Position numbers and translations under genes: made by a program. 56,779 nt of DNA, taken from the NCBI GenBank assembly GCA_018221045.1, contig JAAOXT010000015.1, forward strand, positions 1 to 56,779, in the 5' to 3' direction. The number at the start of each line of letters is the position of its first letter. Position 1 is the stretch's first letter. The notes beneath the pieces are model-generated. The model searched no databases, was not told the DNA's origin, and was given only the letters and a program-made list of their open reading frames with translations. Positions 29,360-39,131 of the stretch are shown piece by piece. The DNA is from Nanobdellota archaeon (GTDB lineage: Archaea; Nanobdellota; Nanobdellia; JAAOXT01).

Positions 29360-30933
29360 TGTTCCCCCTCCTTCACTTTTATCATAGCTTTAGTGTTTTT
29401 CACCAAGGATTCTTCAATCAGTTCAGCGATTTTTTCTTTATTCCCTCTCGTCAGGTCAGCGATAGCTCCTGCCAACTCTTTGGAGTACCGGGTGAAAGCG
29501 TCAATTCTTGCCTGATCCCTTTGACGCCTGTACTGTCTTTTCAAGTAATTCCTAAGGTGCCTGGCGCATTCCTGCAAAGCCAGTTTTATCTCTTTGACTA
29601 TAATAGGGTAGGAAGCGATGGCGGCTTTCGACTCTGAAGTGAAGGGAACCCAGACGCTGGCCATGTGGACAGCAACAGTTAGTGGGCCGTAAGGCACGCC
29701 CCTGCCACCGGTTTGGCTTAAACCGTAACGCCTCCAATCAATTTCTCCAATGGAACGGGTTATGGCGCAAGCACTTTTCTCGTACAAGAGAGGCACGCGG
29801 TTGGCGAACCTCATGATTTCCGCCTGCCCTTCTGACTTTAGGTTTCCGCCAAAAGCGATTCCTGCTTCTATCTGGAAAGGCATTCCCCTGTAAACGCTGG
29901 CGGGGCGGGTGACTGTCACGACCAGTTCTGCGGACAATTCTGTTTTCATGCTTGCTTCCAAAGAATTAGCTCCAATAGGTGACAGGCAGTCCAGTGGGGG
30001 CACCATGAGTTTTTCGGTTTGAAGCGTTTTTATGAGTTTTTCAGCCTGTTCACGCGTTAAAGTGTAAGGTCTGGTGGCGTTGTGCAATTCCACTTTTTTC
30101 AAAACTCTTTTAGCAGTGGTGGAACCAACTCTGCTGAACTCGCCTGTGAGAAAGCTCTGAATCGTTTTTTTGCTGGTTGTTTTGAGCATTCTCATGAAGA
30201 TTCCGAGTTCGATTCCGTAAGGGTGTGGTTTGATTTCTTTAGGCATTTTTGGCAGTTTGTTCGTGGTTCTATTAAAAATGAATTTGGATGGGGTCGGGTC
30301 GTTAAAAATTATTTGAGCGCTAGGGTTGACAATGCTCGTCCTCCTCAAGTACTCGTAAATCGAGGAGCTTCCTTTGGATACGAATTGAGCTTCCATCTCC
30401 ATTTCTACTTTGGTGCCGTGAGGTAGGCGGAAGTCAAGGTCTATTTCTTCTTTTATTATCTGAGGCTCGTTTTTGAGAATGTCAAGCTTGAGCTCTACGC
30501 GGTGAGCTGGCCTGTTAGGCCCCGTCTTGGTGGTCACGACAGTGGGCTTGCCAGTGGTTAGTTGTGAGTAAAGGCCTGCAGCTGTTATCCCTATTCCTTG
30601 CTGGCCTCTCGACTGGATTAGCGCGTGGAATTTTGACCCGTACAAGAGTTTTGCGAAAATCTTAGGAATCTGTTTTTTCATTATTCCTGGACCGTTATCC
30701 TGGATTATCACTCGGTAACGGTCTGTGCCGGCTTGTTTTATCGTAACAGTTATTTCAGCGGGAATCCTTGCTTCTTCGCAAGCGTCCAGGCCGTTGTCAA
30801 CCCCTTCTTTAACAGCGGTTAGTATTGATTTCCTTTTGGAGTCAAATCCTAGCAAGTGCCTGTTCTTTTCAAAGAATTCAGCTATACTTATGTCTCTTTG
30901 TTTTTTTGCTAATTCCTCTGCAATCGATGCCAT
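29356..30933 (-). CDS. top6B: DNA topoisomerase VI subunit B
   Basis: [48 protein letters not shown]. Confidence 0.97.
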   Translation of the reverse strand: MASIAEELAKKQRDISIAEFFEKNRHLLGFDSKRKSILTAVKEGVDNGLDACEEARIPAEITVTIKQAGTDRYRVIIQDNGPGIMKKQIPKIFAKLLYGSKFHALIQSRGQQGIGITAAGLYSQLTTGKPTVVTTKTGPNRPAHRVELKLDILKNEPQIIKEEIDLDFRLPHGTKVEMEMEAQFVSKGSSSIYEYLRRTSIVNPSAQIIFNDPTPSKFIFNRTTNKLPKMPKEIKPHPYGIELGIFMRMLKTTSKKTIQSFLTGEFSRVGSTTAKRVLKKVELHNATRPYTLTREQAEKLIKTLQTEKLMVPPLDCLSPIGANSLEASMKTELSAELVVTVTRPASVYRGMPFQIEAGIAFGGNLKSEGQAEIMRFANRVPLLYEKSACAITRSIGEIDWRRYGLSQTGGRGVPYGPLTVAVHMASVWVPFTSESKAAIASYPIIVKEIKLALQECARHLRNYLKRQYRRQRDQARIDAFTRYSKELAGAIADLTRGNKEKIAELIEESLVKNTKAMIKVKEGEQ

Positions 30934-30939
30934 TTTTTT

Positions 30940-31446
30940 TTAAAACCTGACTTTTTTTAACATTTGTTTGCGTTTGATTATTTTGTAAGCCGTTCCGTGC
31001 TTGGACCCGGAAAGCAGTGAGTTAATCACTTCTCTGGCGTCCAGAACGTTTTCCATTCTGCCCATTATCCCAATGGTTTTGCCGAAAACACTGATTTTCG
31101 TGTTTGTCAGTTTTTCAACGTTTCTTTTCGCTTTTCCTTTCTCGCCGATAACCCTGCCGCGCAGTCGGATCATATCGTTTTTCGACTTTCCTGCAAAATC
31201 TTTTATTTCAATTATTTCTAAGGTCGTGTCATCCCCGGTTAAGAGCAGTGCTTCGTGCGGCTTGAATCCCCGGGCAACTGCTTTAACAACTTTTTGAGCG
31301 TTGTAAGCTTGTATTGATTCTCCTTCAATCTTTACTTCACCTTCAGGAGTTATTGTGATGTGAGTATCAGTTTTTTCCTCAATTTTTTTTTTGATTCTTT
31401 CCAAATTCTTTAAGTTCTCTTTTGGAATTATCATGATTTCTATCAT
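30940..31446 (-). CDS. KH-domain RNA-processing protein (Pno1/Dim2-like)
   Basis: Two KH-like modules incl. LRGRVIGEKGKAKRNVEKLTNTKISVFGKTIGIMGRMENVLDAREVINSLLSGSKHGTAYKIIKR. Confidence 0.88.
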   Translation of the reverse strand: MIEIMIIPKENLKNLERIKKKIEEKTDTHITITPEGEVKIEGESIQAYNAQKVVKAVARGFKPHEALLLTGDDTTLEIIEIKDFAGKSKNDMIRLRGRVIGEKGKAKRNVEKLTNTKISVFGKTIGIMGRMENVLDAREVINSLLSGSKHGTAYKIIKRKQMLKKVRF

Positions 31447-32132
31447 TTGAGTTTGTCAATTATCCTCTTTTCATTCTTGGTTTTCACGCCGAGTTTTGAA
31501 AACCAGGCGTTCACGTTTTTTATGTCCCGCTCCAAAAGTTTTTGGAATAACGGGTGTTCCTTAAGGATTCCTTGCGAAAAATCAATTATGACTGGTTTCT
31601 CTTCGTTGTTTAAAACGTTGTATTCGCTTAAGTCACCATGAACAAGACATTCCTTTTTATAAAGCTTTTTTATGCTGGAGAGCATGCTTTTATACCATGC
31701 TCCAGGATCGCGTGGAGGGGCGTCTTTGGCTCTCTGGGAGGGGTTTTCGTTCTTTCCAATGAACTCCATTATCAGCACGTTTTTATTGAATTTTATTGGT
31801 TCTGGACAAGCAACTCCAGCTCTTCTTGCTTTGGCCAGGTTGGAGAATTCTTTTTCAGCCCACGCGTAAATAATGTTTGGGAAGCTTTTCTTGACGTGGA
31901 AGAATCTTGGGTCCCCGTACAAGTAATCCCACATTTTATCAAACTTTAATTTTTCAATCATGTAGATCTTGATGGCTAATGGTTTGCCGTCTTTTTCGGC
32001 TAGAAAAACTGTTGATTCTTTGCCTGACGAGACCACGCCTTTTATGGAGTCATAATATTTTTTGCGTCTTAACAAGCTTAGACTTCTAACTGTTCTTCTG
32101 TCAAAAACGTCTCCGAAAACTTTTCCAGCCAT
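31443..32132 (-). CDS. rio1: RIO1-type serine protein kinase
   Basis: GVVSSGKESTVFLAEKDGKPLAIKIY, LVHGDLSEYNVL, VIIDFSQG. Confidence 0.94.
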   Translation of the reverse strand: MAGKVFGDVFDRRTVRSLSLLRRKKYYDSIKGVVSSGKESTVFLAEKDGKPLAIKIYMIEKLKFDKMWDYLYGDPRFFHVKKSFPNIIYAWAEKEFSNLAKARRAGVACPEPIKFNKNVLIMEFIGKNENPSQRAKDAPPRDPGAWYKSMLSSIKKLYKKECLVHGDLSEYNVLNNEEKPVIIDFSQGILKEHPLFQKLLERDIKNVNAWFSKLGVKTKNEKRIIDKLK

Positions 32133-32169
32133 TGCTTAATTATGTATTGATTCCTTAATAAAAAGTCTT

Positions 32170-32511
32170 TTAGAACTCTTCAAGCTCTTTTAAGAAACCT
32201 TTATTTCTGAGCCAAGCAATCTGTGATTTAGAATACTTGTAAATAACGTCTCCTCTTTTGTCGCCTTCAAGGTCCCATGGCTTCACTAGAACGACGTGGT
32301 GGGGTCTAACCCACATTCTTCTCAGAAACCTTCCGGGAATCCGGCAGTTCCTCACTTTTTCGTCAGCGCAGCGAACATACATTTTCGCGTGGCTTAAAAG
32401 CTGTTCGACAATGCCGATAACTTCATTGTCTCTGGGAGTCCTGACCCTGACTATCTCGCCAGAACCAATGACTTCTCTGTGTTTTTCCCCTGATTTTTGT
32501 TTAATAACCAT
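32170..32511 (-). CDS. eif1A: translation initiation factor aIF1A
   Basis: VRVRTPRDNEVIGIVEQLLSHAKMYVRCADEKVRNCRIPGRFLRRMWVRPHHVVLVKPWD. Confidence 0.94.
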   Translation of the reverse strand: MVIKQKSGEKHREVIGSGEIVRVRTPRDNEVIGIVEQLLSHAKMYVRCADEKVRNCRIPGRFLRRMWVRPHHVVLVKPWDLEGDKRGDVIYKYSKSQIAWLRNKGFLKELEEF

Positions 32512-32538
32512 TTCTTTTTAGGATTAGAGCCTTAAGTT

Positions 32539-32847
32539 TTATATAATCTTGGCGGTTTGCGCGTGCGGAACTCCTTGAAAGAATATGACGTTATTCTTTT
32601 CGATTAAGCCTGCCTTGACGCCGATTCGAACCGCTTCTTCTCCGAAAAAGTTTGTTGTAGTGGCGTGCTCCAACTCTTTTAGAATCTTTTCTTCCCCTGC
32701 TTTTTCTCCTTTATAGAATCTAGGGTTGATGAAAACTTTTGCGCCTTCGCTTTCCAAAGTTTTTCCAAGTATATTGGCGTCACAGACAGCAACGATTTTT
32801 TCGTAAATCCCTCCTTGAAAAACTTCGTGAACTTTAACGTACATCAT
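32539..32847 (-). CDS. DUF424 family protein
   Basis: YVKVHEVFQGGIYEKIVAVCDANILGKTLESEGAKVFINPRFYKGE; directly after aIF2-beta, as is common in archaea. Confidence 0.8.
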   Translation of the reverse strand: MMYVKVHEVFQGGIYEKIVAVCDANILGKTLESEGAKVFINPRFYKGEKAGEEKILKELEHATTTNFFGEEAVRIGVKAGLIEKNNVIFFQGVPHAQTAKII

Positions 32848-33251
32848 TTTAGTGATTTAACTGATTGTTTTGCGCCGCAGACACCGCATTTCATGAAAGT
32901 AATCCTGTCCTCACGGATTAGTTTGGTTTCTGGTTTTTTACATTCATTGCAGTAAACATATTCTTTTAAGAACTTGTCAAACAAGTCTTGCAATCTTTTT
33001 CTGCCAAATCTTCCTATGAATATAGCTGAATGGTCCTTTAACTCTCCAGCAGTTGCAAGCCCTCTTAGAAAGAATTTAAAAACCTGTTCTTTTTTTCTGT
33101 TAATCGTGTTGCATATTTGCGAAAAGTTTGTTAGTACCGTCTTGTTTCCTTGCTGAATTGATTGGATTAAAGGAATGTTGAATCTGGATGTTTCGGAGCT
33201 AACGCTGGGAAGAGATTCGTAAGCTTTTTTCAACATTTTTTCGTAATCCAT
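32844..33251 (-). CDS. eif2B: translation initiation factor aIF2 beta
   Basis: GNKTVLTNFSQICNTINRKKEQVFKFFLRGLATAG; C-terminal zinc ribbon CNECKKPETK...FMKCGVCGAKQ. Confidence 0.94.
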   Translation of the reverse strand: MDYEKMLKKAYESLPSVSSETSRFNIPLIQSIQQGNKTVLTNFSQICNTINRKKEQVFKFFLRGLATAGELKDHSAIFIGRFGRKRLQDLFDKFLKEYVYCNECKKPETKLIREDRITFMKCGVCGAKQSVKSLK

Positions 33252-33260
33252 CTTTTTTTT

Positions 33261-33842
33261 TTATTCCAACATTTTTAGCGTGTTAGGTTTTGGCTCGAAA
33301 ACCACTCCTTTCTCTAATAGTTCGCTAACAATGTTTTCAACGTCTTCTTTAGCGAGTCCAGATTCCTCAACAATTTCATCAAAACTAGTGCCCTTATCCG
33401 AAAATTTTTTGAGCACTTTTAAAACTTGGTTTTTTGATGTTTCAGGCACTTCCTCTTTTTTGCTGAGCTCAATCTTCCTTAACAGCCAGGAATTAGGGTT
33501 TAAGACCTTTTTTATGCTTATCGGTGATAAATAAACATTTTTTTCGAATTCGCGCACCCCTGCTATCACGTTAACCATATCCCCAACAAGAACTCCTTCC
33601 ATTTTTTTGGTGTTTTCTTTAAAAAATCTTAGGCTTATGACTCCTGTCCCGTCATCAATGTTTGAGAACACGAACATTCTTTCTTTGTTTTCGAATTTGT
33701 GCATGACTGTTCCGATAACGTTGATTCTTCCAATTTTTTTGCCGTCAATTAAAACCAGTTCTTTGCCGTTTTCCTTTATTGGAACGCCTGATTTGATTGT
33801 TTTGATGTCGCATTTTAGCGCGGTTGGTTGTTTGGTATGCAT
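33261..33842 (-). CDS. RPA-like OB-fold protein with C-terminal winged helix
   Basis: INVIGTVMHKFENKERMFVFSNIDDGTGVISLRFF OB core; C-terminal SFDEIVEESGLAKEDVENIVSELLEKGVV wHTH. Confidence 0.8.
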   Translation of the reverse strand: MHTKQPTALKCDIKTIKSGVPIKENGKELVLIDGKKIGRINVIGTVMHKFENKERMFVFSNIDDGTGVISLRFFKENTKKMEGVLVGDMVNVIAGVREFEKNVYLSPISIKKVLNPNSWLLRKIELSKKEEVPETSKNQVLKVLKKFSDKGTSFDEIVEESGLAKEDVENIVSELLEKGVVFEPKPNTLKMLE

Positions 33843-33844
33843 TT

Positions 33845-35875
33845 TTAGATTACTCTCCTGATGAAACCAGGTCTTGGCTCAAATATTTCTCCTTGTTGCC
33901 TCATCTTTTTCAAAATCTCTTCTGTTTTAGCAGGGTCCACTCCTTTTTCAGCGGATTCCCTGGTAATTTCTTCTATTGGAATTCCTTCTTTGTATTGGCT
34001 TTCGAGAATTTTTATCACGTCTTGAATTGTCATTATCCTGTTGCGCTGCAGAGAAGTTATTCCTGATACGAGGCGGTCAATGTCCAGTTCGCCTGTTTCA
34101 GGGTCTGTGCCCACTTGTTTCAAACAGAAAGTAAGAAGTCTTATGGCTCGTTCAGAATCTTTCTTATCGCACACTTTGTTAAGCTTCACGCGAGCACTGG
34201 CTTCAGTCATTCTTATCAGTCCTTCAAGTTGTCTGGCGTTTATGGGGATAGCTCGGGTCCTGGCCTCGGTGTCGGTTACAGCTTTGTTTCTGATGTTAAC
34301 GTAAAAATCAATGATGGTTTTTGACGCTGCATCGCTGAGGACGGGTTTTGAATTTTTTTTGGCGTAAGTTAAATACTTTCTTAAAAAAGCTGAGTCAATA
34401 GTGCTTCTTTCAAGTTCAGGGTTCTTATGGGATTCAATAATGTGCGTGGCAATCCTGGTGTCCTCCTCCTTAGCTGGAACGTCTCTTATAGGGAATATGA
34501 GGTCAAAACGGTTTAGTAGAGTGGTCGGCAAATCTATCTGGTCAGGGATGGGGGTGTAAGGATCAAATCGTCCTAGTTTAGGGTTGGCTGCAGCGAGCAC
34601 AGTGGTTTGAGCCATTAGGGTTGCGTGAATATTGGCCTTGTTAATAGTAACGGTCTGTTGCTCGAGTGCTTCGTGCATGGCAACCCTGTCGTCCTTGTTC
34701 ATCTTGTCCAGTTCGTCAATGCAGGCAATGCCTTTGTTGGCTAGGACTAGCGCGCCAGCTTCAAGACTCCATCCTTTGAGAAATTCGTCTTTCACCACGC
34801 TCGCAGTCAAGCCCGCGGAAGTCGTTCCTTTACCGCTAACGTAAACTGCTTTGGGAGTCATTCCTGAAACATATTTAAGTATTTGCGATTTCCCGGTTCC
34901 AGGGTCTCCTACGAGAAGAATGTGCATGTCCCCCCTAATTTTGGTTCCATCAACCATTTTTTTTTGCACGCCCCCAAACATTTGAAGAACAATGGCTTCT
35001 TTGACTTCTTTATGACCGAAAATTGTTGGGGCAATGGATTTTATGAAAGTGTCATAGACTTTTTTGGACTTTGACAATTCTTTAATTCTCTTCAAATCAT
35101 CTTCATCAACCACAGTTAATTGATCGTAGTCTTCTTCCATGGCCACGACGTTGTTAGCTTCTACAATGATGTCGTACCGGGTCGATTTTTTTCCTGATGA
35201 ATCGGTTATGGGAATTTCTTTAACTATTCCTATAATAGAGACTCTTGAGCCTGGAGTGACTGTTTTCTCTATTTTTGGGTCTACAAGGTCTGCTTGCAAG
35301 AAAACGCTTATCCTTTTTGGTTGTTCTCCGCCTATCATGAGTTCAGGAGCTTCTTCAACCACAATCCTTTGAGTGTCCACGAGTTCTTGGGAGTGGACTT
35401 TGAACCTGCCTTTTCTACCGCAAGTGCACCTGCTCGGCTCCTTGATGCTTAAACCTGTTTGCTCGACTAAGATGTGTGTTCCGCAACTAGGACACTCGTA
35501 AGTTATCATGGACGCGACTGGTCGGACGTCGCTGGCCTGCCTTATCATCCCGTCAAAAAAAAGAAGTTTTTTCAAGTGCTTGCTCCTGATATCCCTTATC
35601 CTTACTTTTTGACTGTCAGGAATGTTCAAGAAACGAGGTATGGGTTTGAAACTCTCAACGGATGGCAGGTCGATTTCTTCTATAGCTTTATGAAACTTTT
35701 TGATTATGTCCAAAGGTTTTTCGATAAGTTTATCCGCTAATTCAGGCTCTTCTTCCTCAAGTTTTTTGTAATCTATTATGATGAGGTTGTCCTGGTTTTT
35801 CAACGCTAAGAGTAAGTCTTTGTAGTAACATCTTCTTATGAAATCTTCCAGGACGCTTACATCATTTTCTTTCAT
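33845..35875 (-). CDS. mcm: replicative helicase MCM (no intein)
   Basis: GDPGTGKSQILKYV Walker A, GIACIDELDKM Walker B, arginine finger LLNRFDLIF, C4 zinc motif. Confidence 0.97.
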   Translation of the reverse strand: MKENDVSVLEDFIRRCYYKDLLLALKNQDNLIIIDYKKLEEEEPELADKLIEKPLDIIKKFHKAIEEIDLPSVESFKPIPRFLNIPDSQKVRIRDIRSKHLKKLLFFDGMIRQASDVRPVASMITYECPSCGTHILVEQTGLSIKEPSRCTCGRKGRFKVHSQELVDTQRIVVEEAPELMIGGEQPKRISVFLQADLVDPKIEKTVTPGSRVSIIGIVKEIPITDSSGKKSTRYDIIVEANNVVAMEEDYDQLTVVDEDDLKRIKELSKSKKVYDTFIKSIAPTIFGHKEVKEAIVLQMFGGVQKKMVDGTKIRGDMHILLVGDPGTGKSQILKYVSGMTPKAVYVSGKGTTSAGLTASVVKDEFLKGWSLEAGALVLANKGIACIDELDKMNKDDRVAMHEALEQQTVTINKANIHATLMAQTTVLAAANPKLGRFDPYTPIPDQIDLPTTLLNRFDLIFPIRDVPAKEEDTRIATHIIESHKNPELERSTIDSAFLRKYLTYAKKNSKPVLSDAASKTIIDFYVNIRNKAVTDTEARTRAIPINARQLEGLIRMTEASARVKLNKVCDKKDSERAIRLLTFCLKQVGTDPETGELDIDRLVSGITSLQRNRIMTIQDVIKILESQYKEGIPIEEITRESAEKGVDPAKTEEILKKMRQQGEIFEPRPGFIRRVI

Positions 35876-36414
35876 TTCTTTTTGAGATCAATTAGAGTTT
35901 TGTATAATTCCTTGACAGTTTTTTTGATTTCTCGCTCGTTTTTCGCTCCAGTGCAAACTATTTTTCCAGTTCCGAATAATAGAATAGTTACTCTAGAGTT
36001 AGGTACTTTATAAACCAGTCCTGGAAATTGTTCAGGCTCGTACTCTGAAGATTCTAACTGGAATGCCAATTCGTTTAAGTTAAGTTTTAATCCGAGGTCT
36101 CCTGAGGCGACCATGTTCTGAATTTCTATGTCAGGTTCTTTAGTTACTTTAACTCCTATAGTTGAGATTTCTTTAATTATTTTTTGAACTGCTTCATGAA
36201 CAATTGGAATTGTTCTAGCGCCAGTGCAGACAATCTTTCCCGAGCTGAAAAGCAGGGCAGAAACCTTCGGGTCTTTTAGTCTCAGGACCAGTCCTGGAAA
36301 TTGTTCAGGCTGGTATTCAGTGTTTATTAGTTCTGCGGAAGCTTTTTCCAAAGGTATTTTTGAGTGTATGTTGACGCTTGCAACGATGTTCACAACAGTT
36401 GTTGTTATAGCCAT
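35872..36414 (-). CDS. tbp: TATA-box-binding protein
   Basis: Two direct repeats: YQPEQFPGLVLRLKDPKVSALLFSSGKIVCTGA / YEPEQFPGLVYKVPNSRVTILLFGTGKIVCTGA. Confidence 0.97.
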   Translation of the reverse strand: MAITTTVVNIVASVNIHSKIPLEKASAELINTEYQPEQFPGLVLRLKDPKVSALLFSSGKIVCTGARTIPIVHEAVQKIIKEISTIGVKVTKEPDIEIQNMVASGDLGLKLNLNELAFQLESSEYEPEQFPGLVYKVPNSRVTILLFGTGKIVCTGAKNEREIKKTVKELYKTLIDLKKK

Positions 36415-36601
36415 ATTTTTTTTTCACCATTCAAATTTTTTTTTTTGCTCCGTAATAGGTGAGCAAAATTTATAAACCCTTTATAAAGGAAAGTGAAAAG
36501 TCTTTTCTTTAAAACATTGTGGTATTTGTTGACATAGTTTTATTAACAAGAAAGAATACTATATTACCTCAAGAAAAAAAATATGTTTTTCGGGTGACCT
36601 A

Positions 36602-36811
36602 ATGGAATTTGATAAGTTCATCCCCGTGCGAGTTGGGGACAAGCATGAAGTGAAAATAATGAGTCAAGGCGAAAAAGGCGATGGCATTGTTAAAATTAAC
36701 GGTTACATTGTTTTCGTTCCTGAAGCAGAGGCAAGCAAGAAGTACAATATAGAGATTACGAAAACGTTTCCGAGATTTGGTTTCGGAAAAGTGCTTAATG
36801 AAGTAGATTAA
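36602..36811 (+). CDS. TRAM-domain RNA-binding protein
   Basis: VRVGDKHEVKIMSQGEKGDGIVKINGYIVFVPEAEASKKYNIEITKTFPRFGFGKV. Confidence 0.88.
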   Translation: MEFDKFIPVRVGDKHEVKIMSQGEKGDGIVKINGYIVFVPEAEASKKYNIEITKTFPRFGFGKVLNEVD

Positions 36812-36889
36812 AAATTATTTTTTTCTTTTCTTTTTTTTACCTTGTATAAGATAAATATTAATAAACTCCTTCATTTTTTCATTAATCTT

Positions 36890-37855
36890 ATGGAGATATG
36901 GACTGAGAAGTACCGGCCGAAAAAACTTGATGAAATAATCGGGCAAAAAAACGTTGTTAAAAGACTTAAACAATTTGTTAAGAACAAGAACCTTCCCCAC
37001 GTGCTTTTCGCGGGCCCAGCAGGGATTGGGAAAACCTCTTGCGCTCTCGCCATAGCCCAGCAACTTTACGGGGATGACTGGTCTCTTAATTTCTTCGAAC
37101 TTAACGCGAGCGATGAGAGAGGAATAGATGTTATTCGCGGAAAAATCAAGGATTTCGCTCGAACCATGCCTTTAGGAGGAGCACCTTTCAAAATAATAAT
37201 GCTCGACGAGTCAGATGCTTTGACGCGCGAAGCCCAGCAAGCCTTGAGAAGAATGATGGAAAAATACACCAGAACTTGCAGGTTCATTCTTTCGTGCAAT
37301 TACTCTTCAAAAATTATTGACCCAATACAATCCAGGTGCGCTGTTTTCAGGTTCAAGCCTATTGACAAAGAAGACATATTGATGCATTTAAGCGAAATTG
37401 CTAAGAAGGAGAAACTCAAGATATCTTCAGACGTAAAAATTAATGAGAATCCGGTTTTTCTAGCCATCCATGACGCTTCAGAAGGAGACATGCGTAAAGC
37501 AATAAACCTTCTGCAGTCGTGCTCGGTGGTGGAGGGAAAGATAACCTCAGACACGGTTTTTGAAGTAGCTTCTTACGCTAGACCCTCTGAAATCAAGAGG
37601 GTGGTGGAGCAAGCAGTTTCAGGCAAACTCGTCGAAGCAAGAAATCTTTTGTTCGACACCATGCTCAAGTATGGTTTAAGCGGGATAGACGCGGTCAAGC
37701 AACTGCAAAAAATGGTGATGCAATTGGACATGCCCGCTCAAAAAACGGCTTTGGCTGTTCAAAAAGTGGCTGAGTGCGAGTTCCGGTTAGTGGAAGGAGC
37801 TGACCCTTACATACAATTGGAAGCCCTGCTCGCAGGTTTTATGCTATTAAAATGA
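36890..37855 (+). CDS. rfcS: replication factor C small subunit
   Basis: WTEKYRPKKLDEIIGQKNVVKRL, AGPAGIGKTSCALA, MLDESDALTREAQQALRRMMEKYT. Start chosen at MEIWTEKYRPKK. Confidence 0.96.
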   Translation: MEIWTEKYRPKKLDEIIGQKNVVKRLKQFVKNKNLPHVLFAGPAGIGKTSCALAIAQQLYGDDWSLNFFELNASDERGIDVIRGKIKDFARTMPLGGAPFKIIMLDESDALTREAQQALRRMMEKYTRTCRFILSCNYSSKIIDPIQSRCAVFRFKPIDKEDILMHLSEIAKKEKLKISSDVKINENPVFLAIHDASEGDMRKAINLLQSCSVVEGKITSDTVFEVASYARPSEIKRVVEQAVSGKLVEARNLLFDTMLKYGLSGIDAVKQLQKMVMQLDMPAQKTALAVQKVAECEFRLVEGADPYIQLEALLAGFMLLK

Positions 37856-39063
37856 GTTCTGAACCTTGGGTTAGGAAATACTTTCCTAACAACTCAAAAG
37901 GAATTGTTGGAAACAAAAAAGTAGTGCAAAGACTCTTAGAATTCGTGCAAGACTACAAGAAACAGAAGAAAAAAGCGGTGCTCTTGGTTGGAGGCACGGG
38001 AGTTGGCAAAACCGCGAGTGTTTACGCCGTCGCGGCAGAGTTGAACTACGAACTCTTGGAAATCAATTCTTCTCAAGTGATGAATGCGGACTCAGTGAAA
38101 AACGTGATTGGCAACGCGGCTAACACCATGAGTTTAACTGGCAGGGGAAAAATTATTCTAATTGATGACGTGGACGCTTTTTCAGGAAGAAAAGATAGAG
38201 GAGGAATAAGCGAAATAATTGATGTCATAAAGAAAAGCGGAAACCCGATAATATTGACTGCGCTCAACCAATGGAACCAGAAATTAAGAACTCTTAAGAA
38301 TCACGCGGAAGTCCTTCAATTCAGGAAACTCATGAAATCCCAAATAAAAGTCTTGCTGAAGCTAATAGCTGACAGTGAAGAACTATGTTTAGAGCAAGGA
38401 GTTATAGAATTAGTGGCAGAAAAATCCAGGGGAGACATGAGAGCAGCCATAACTGACTTGGAAGTCCTGGCAACAGGAGGAAAAGTGTTGCAACAAGACG
38501 TTGAAACCCTTGGTTACAGGGAGAAAACGCTGGGCGTGTTCGAGGTCTTGGATAAAATGTTTCATTCGCAGGATTATCATGAGATTGTTAAAGCTGTGAG
38601 GAACTCTGACGTCAATCTTGATGAACTGTTGTTATGGGTTGCGGAAAACCTTCCTCGCCGCGTCAAAGACAGGGATTCGTTGATAAAAGCTTATGAAACC
38701 TTGGCTGAAGCAGACCTCTTTCGCGCCAGGATTAGGAAGCGTCAGCACTGGAGGTTCCTGGTTTACGTTCAAGACTTGTTAGTGCTCGCAGTCATGCTTG
38801 CTGAGAAGAACAGGGGTTGGTTTAAGACTGAGCGGCCTTCCAAGATAGCAAAGCTTTGGAAAACCAAGTCCGAGCGAAACGTTCGCGCAAGCATTAGCGC
38901 AGCCTTTGCCGAGAACTGTCACACGAGCGCGAGGCAGGCAGAAAAAGTTTACCTTCCTTTCTTAAAAACTTTAAGTCTTGTGAACTGGAAAAAAGCGAGT
39001 GAGCTCTGCGCCAGCTTGAAACTAGGCGAGAAAGAAGTTGAATGGCTGAAAAATTCTATTTGA
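37852..39063 (+). CDS. rfcL: replication factor C large subunit
   Basis: WVRKYFPNNSKGIVGNKKVVQRL, VGGTGVGKTASVYAVAAELNYELLEINSSQ, ILIDDVDAFSGRKDRGG. Confidence 0.95.
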   Translation: MSSEPWVRKYFPNNSKGIVGNKKVVQRLLEFVQDYKKQKKKAVLLVGGTGVGKTASVYAVAAELNYELLEINSSQVMNADSVKNVIGNAANTMSLTGRGKIILIDDVDAFSGRKDRGGISEIIDVIKKSGNPIILTALNQWNQKLRTLKNHAEVLQFRKLMKSQIKVLLKLIADSEELCLEQGVIELVAEKSRGDMRAAITDLEVLATGGKVLQQDVETLGYREKTLGVFEVLDKMFHSQDYHEIVKAVRNSDVNLDELLLWVAENLPRRVKDRDSLIKAYETLAEADLFRARIRKRQHWRFLVYVQDLLVLAVMLAEKNRGWFKTERPSKIAKLWKTKSERNVRASISAAFAENCHTSARQAEKVYLPFLKTLSLVNWKKASELCASLKLGEKEVEWLKNSI

Positions 39064-39131
39064 CGGCTTTTCTTATGGCAATGCCTTTTAAGGTTCCAAG
39101 AAAAATATGTGAGAAGTTCTATAAAAAACTA

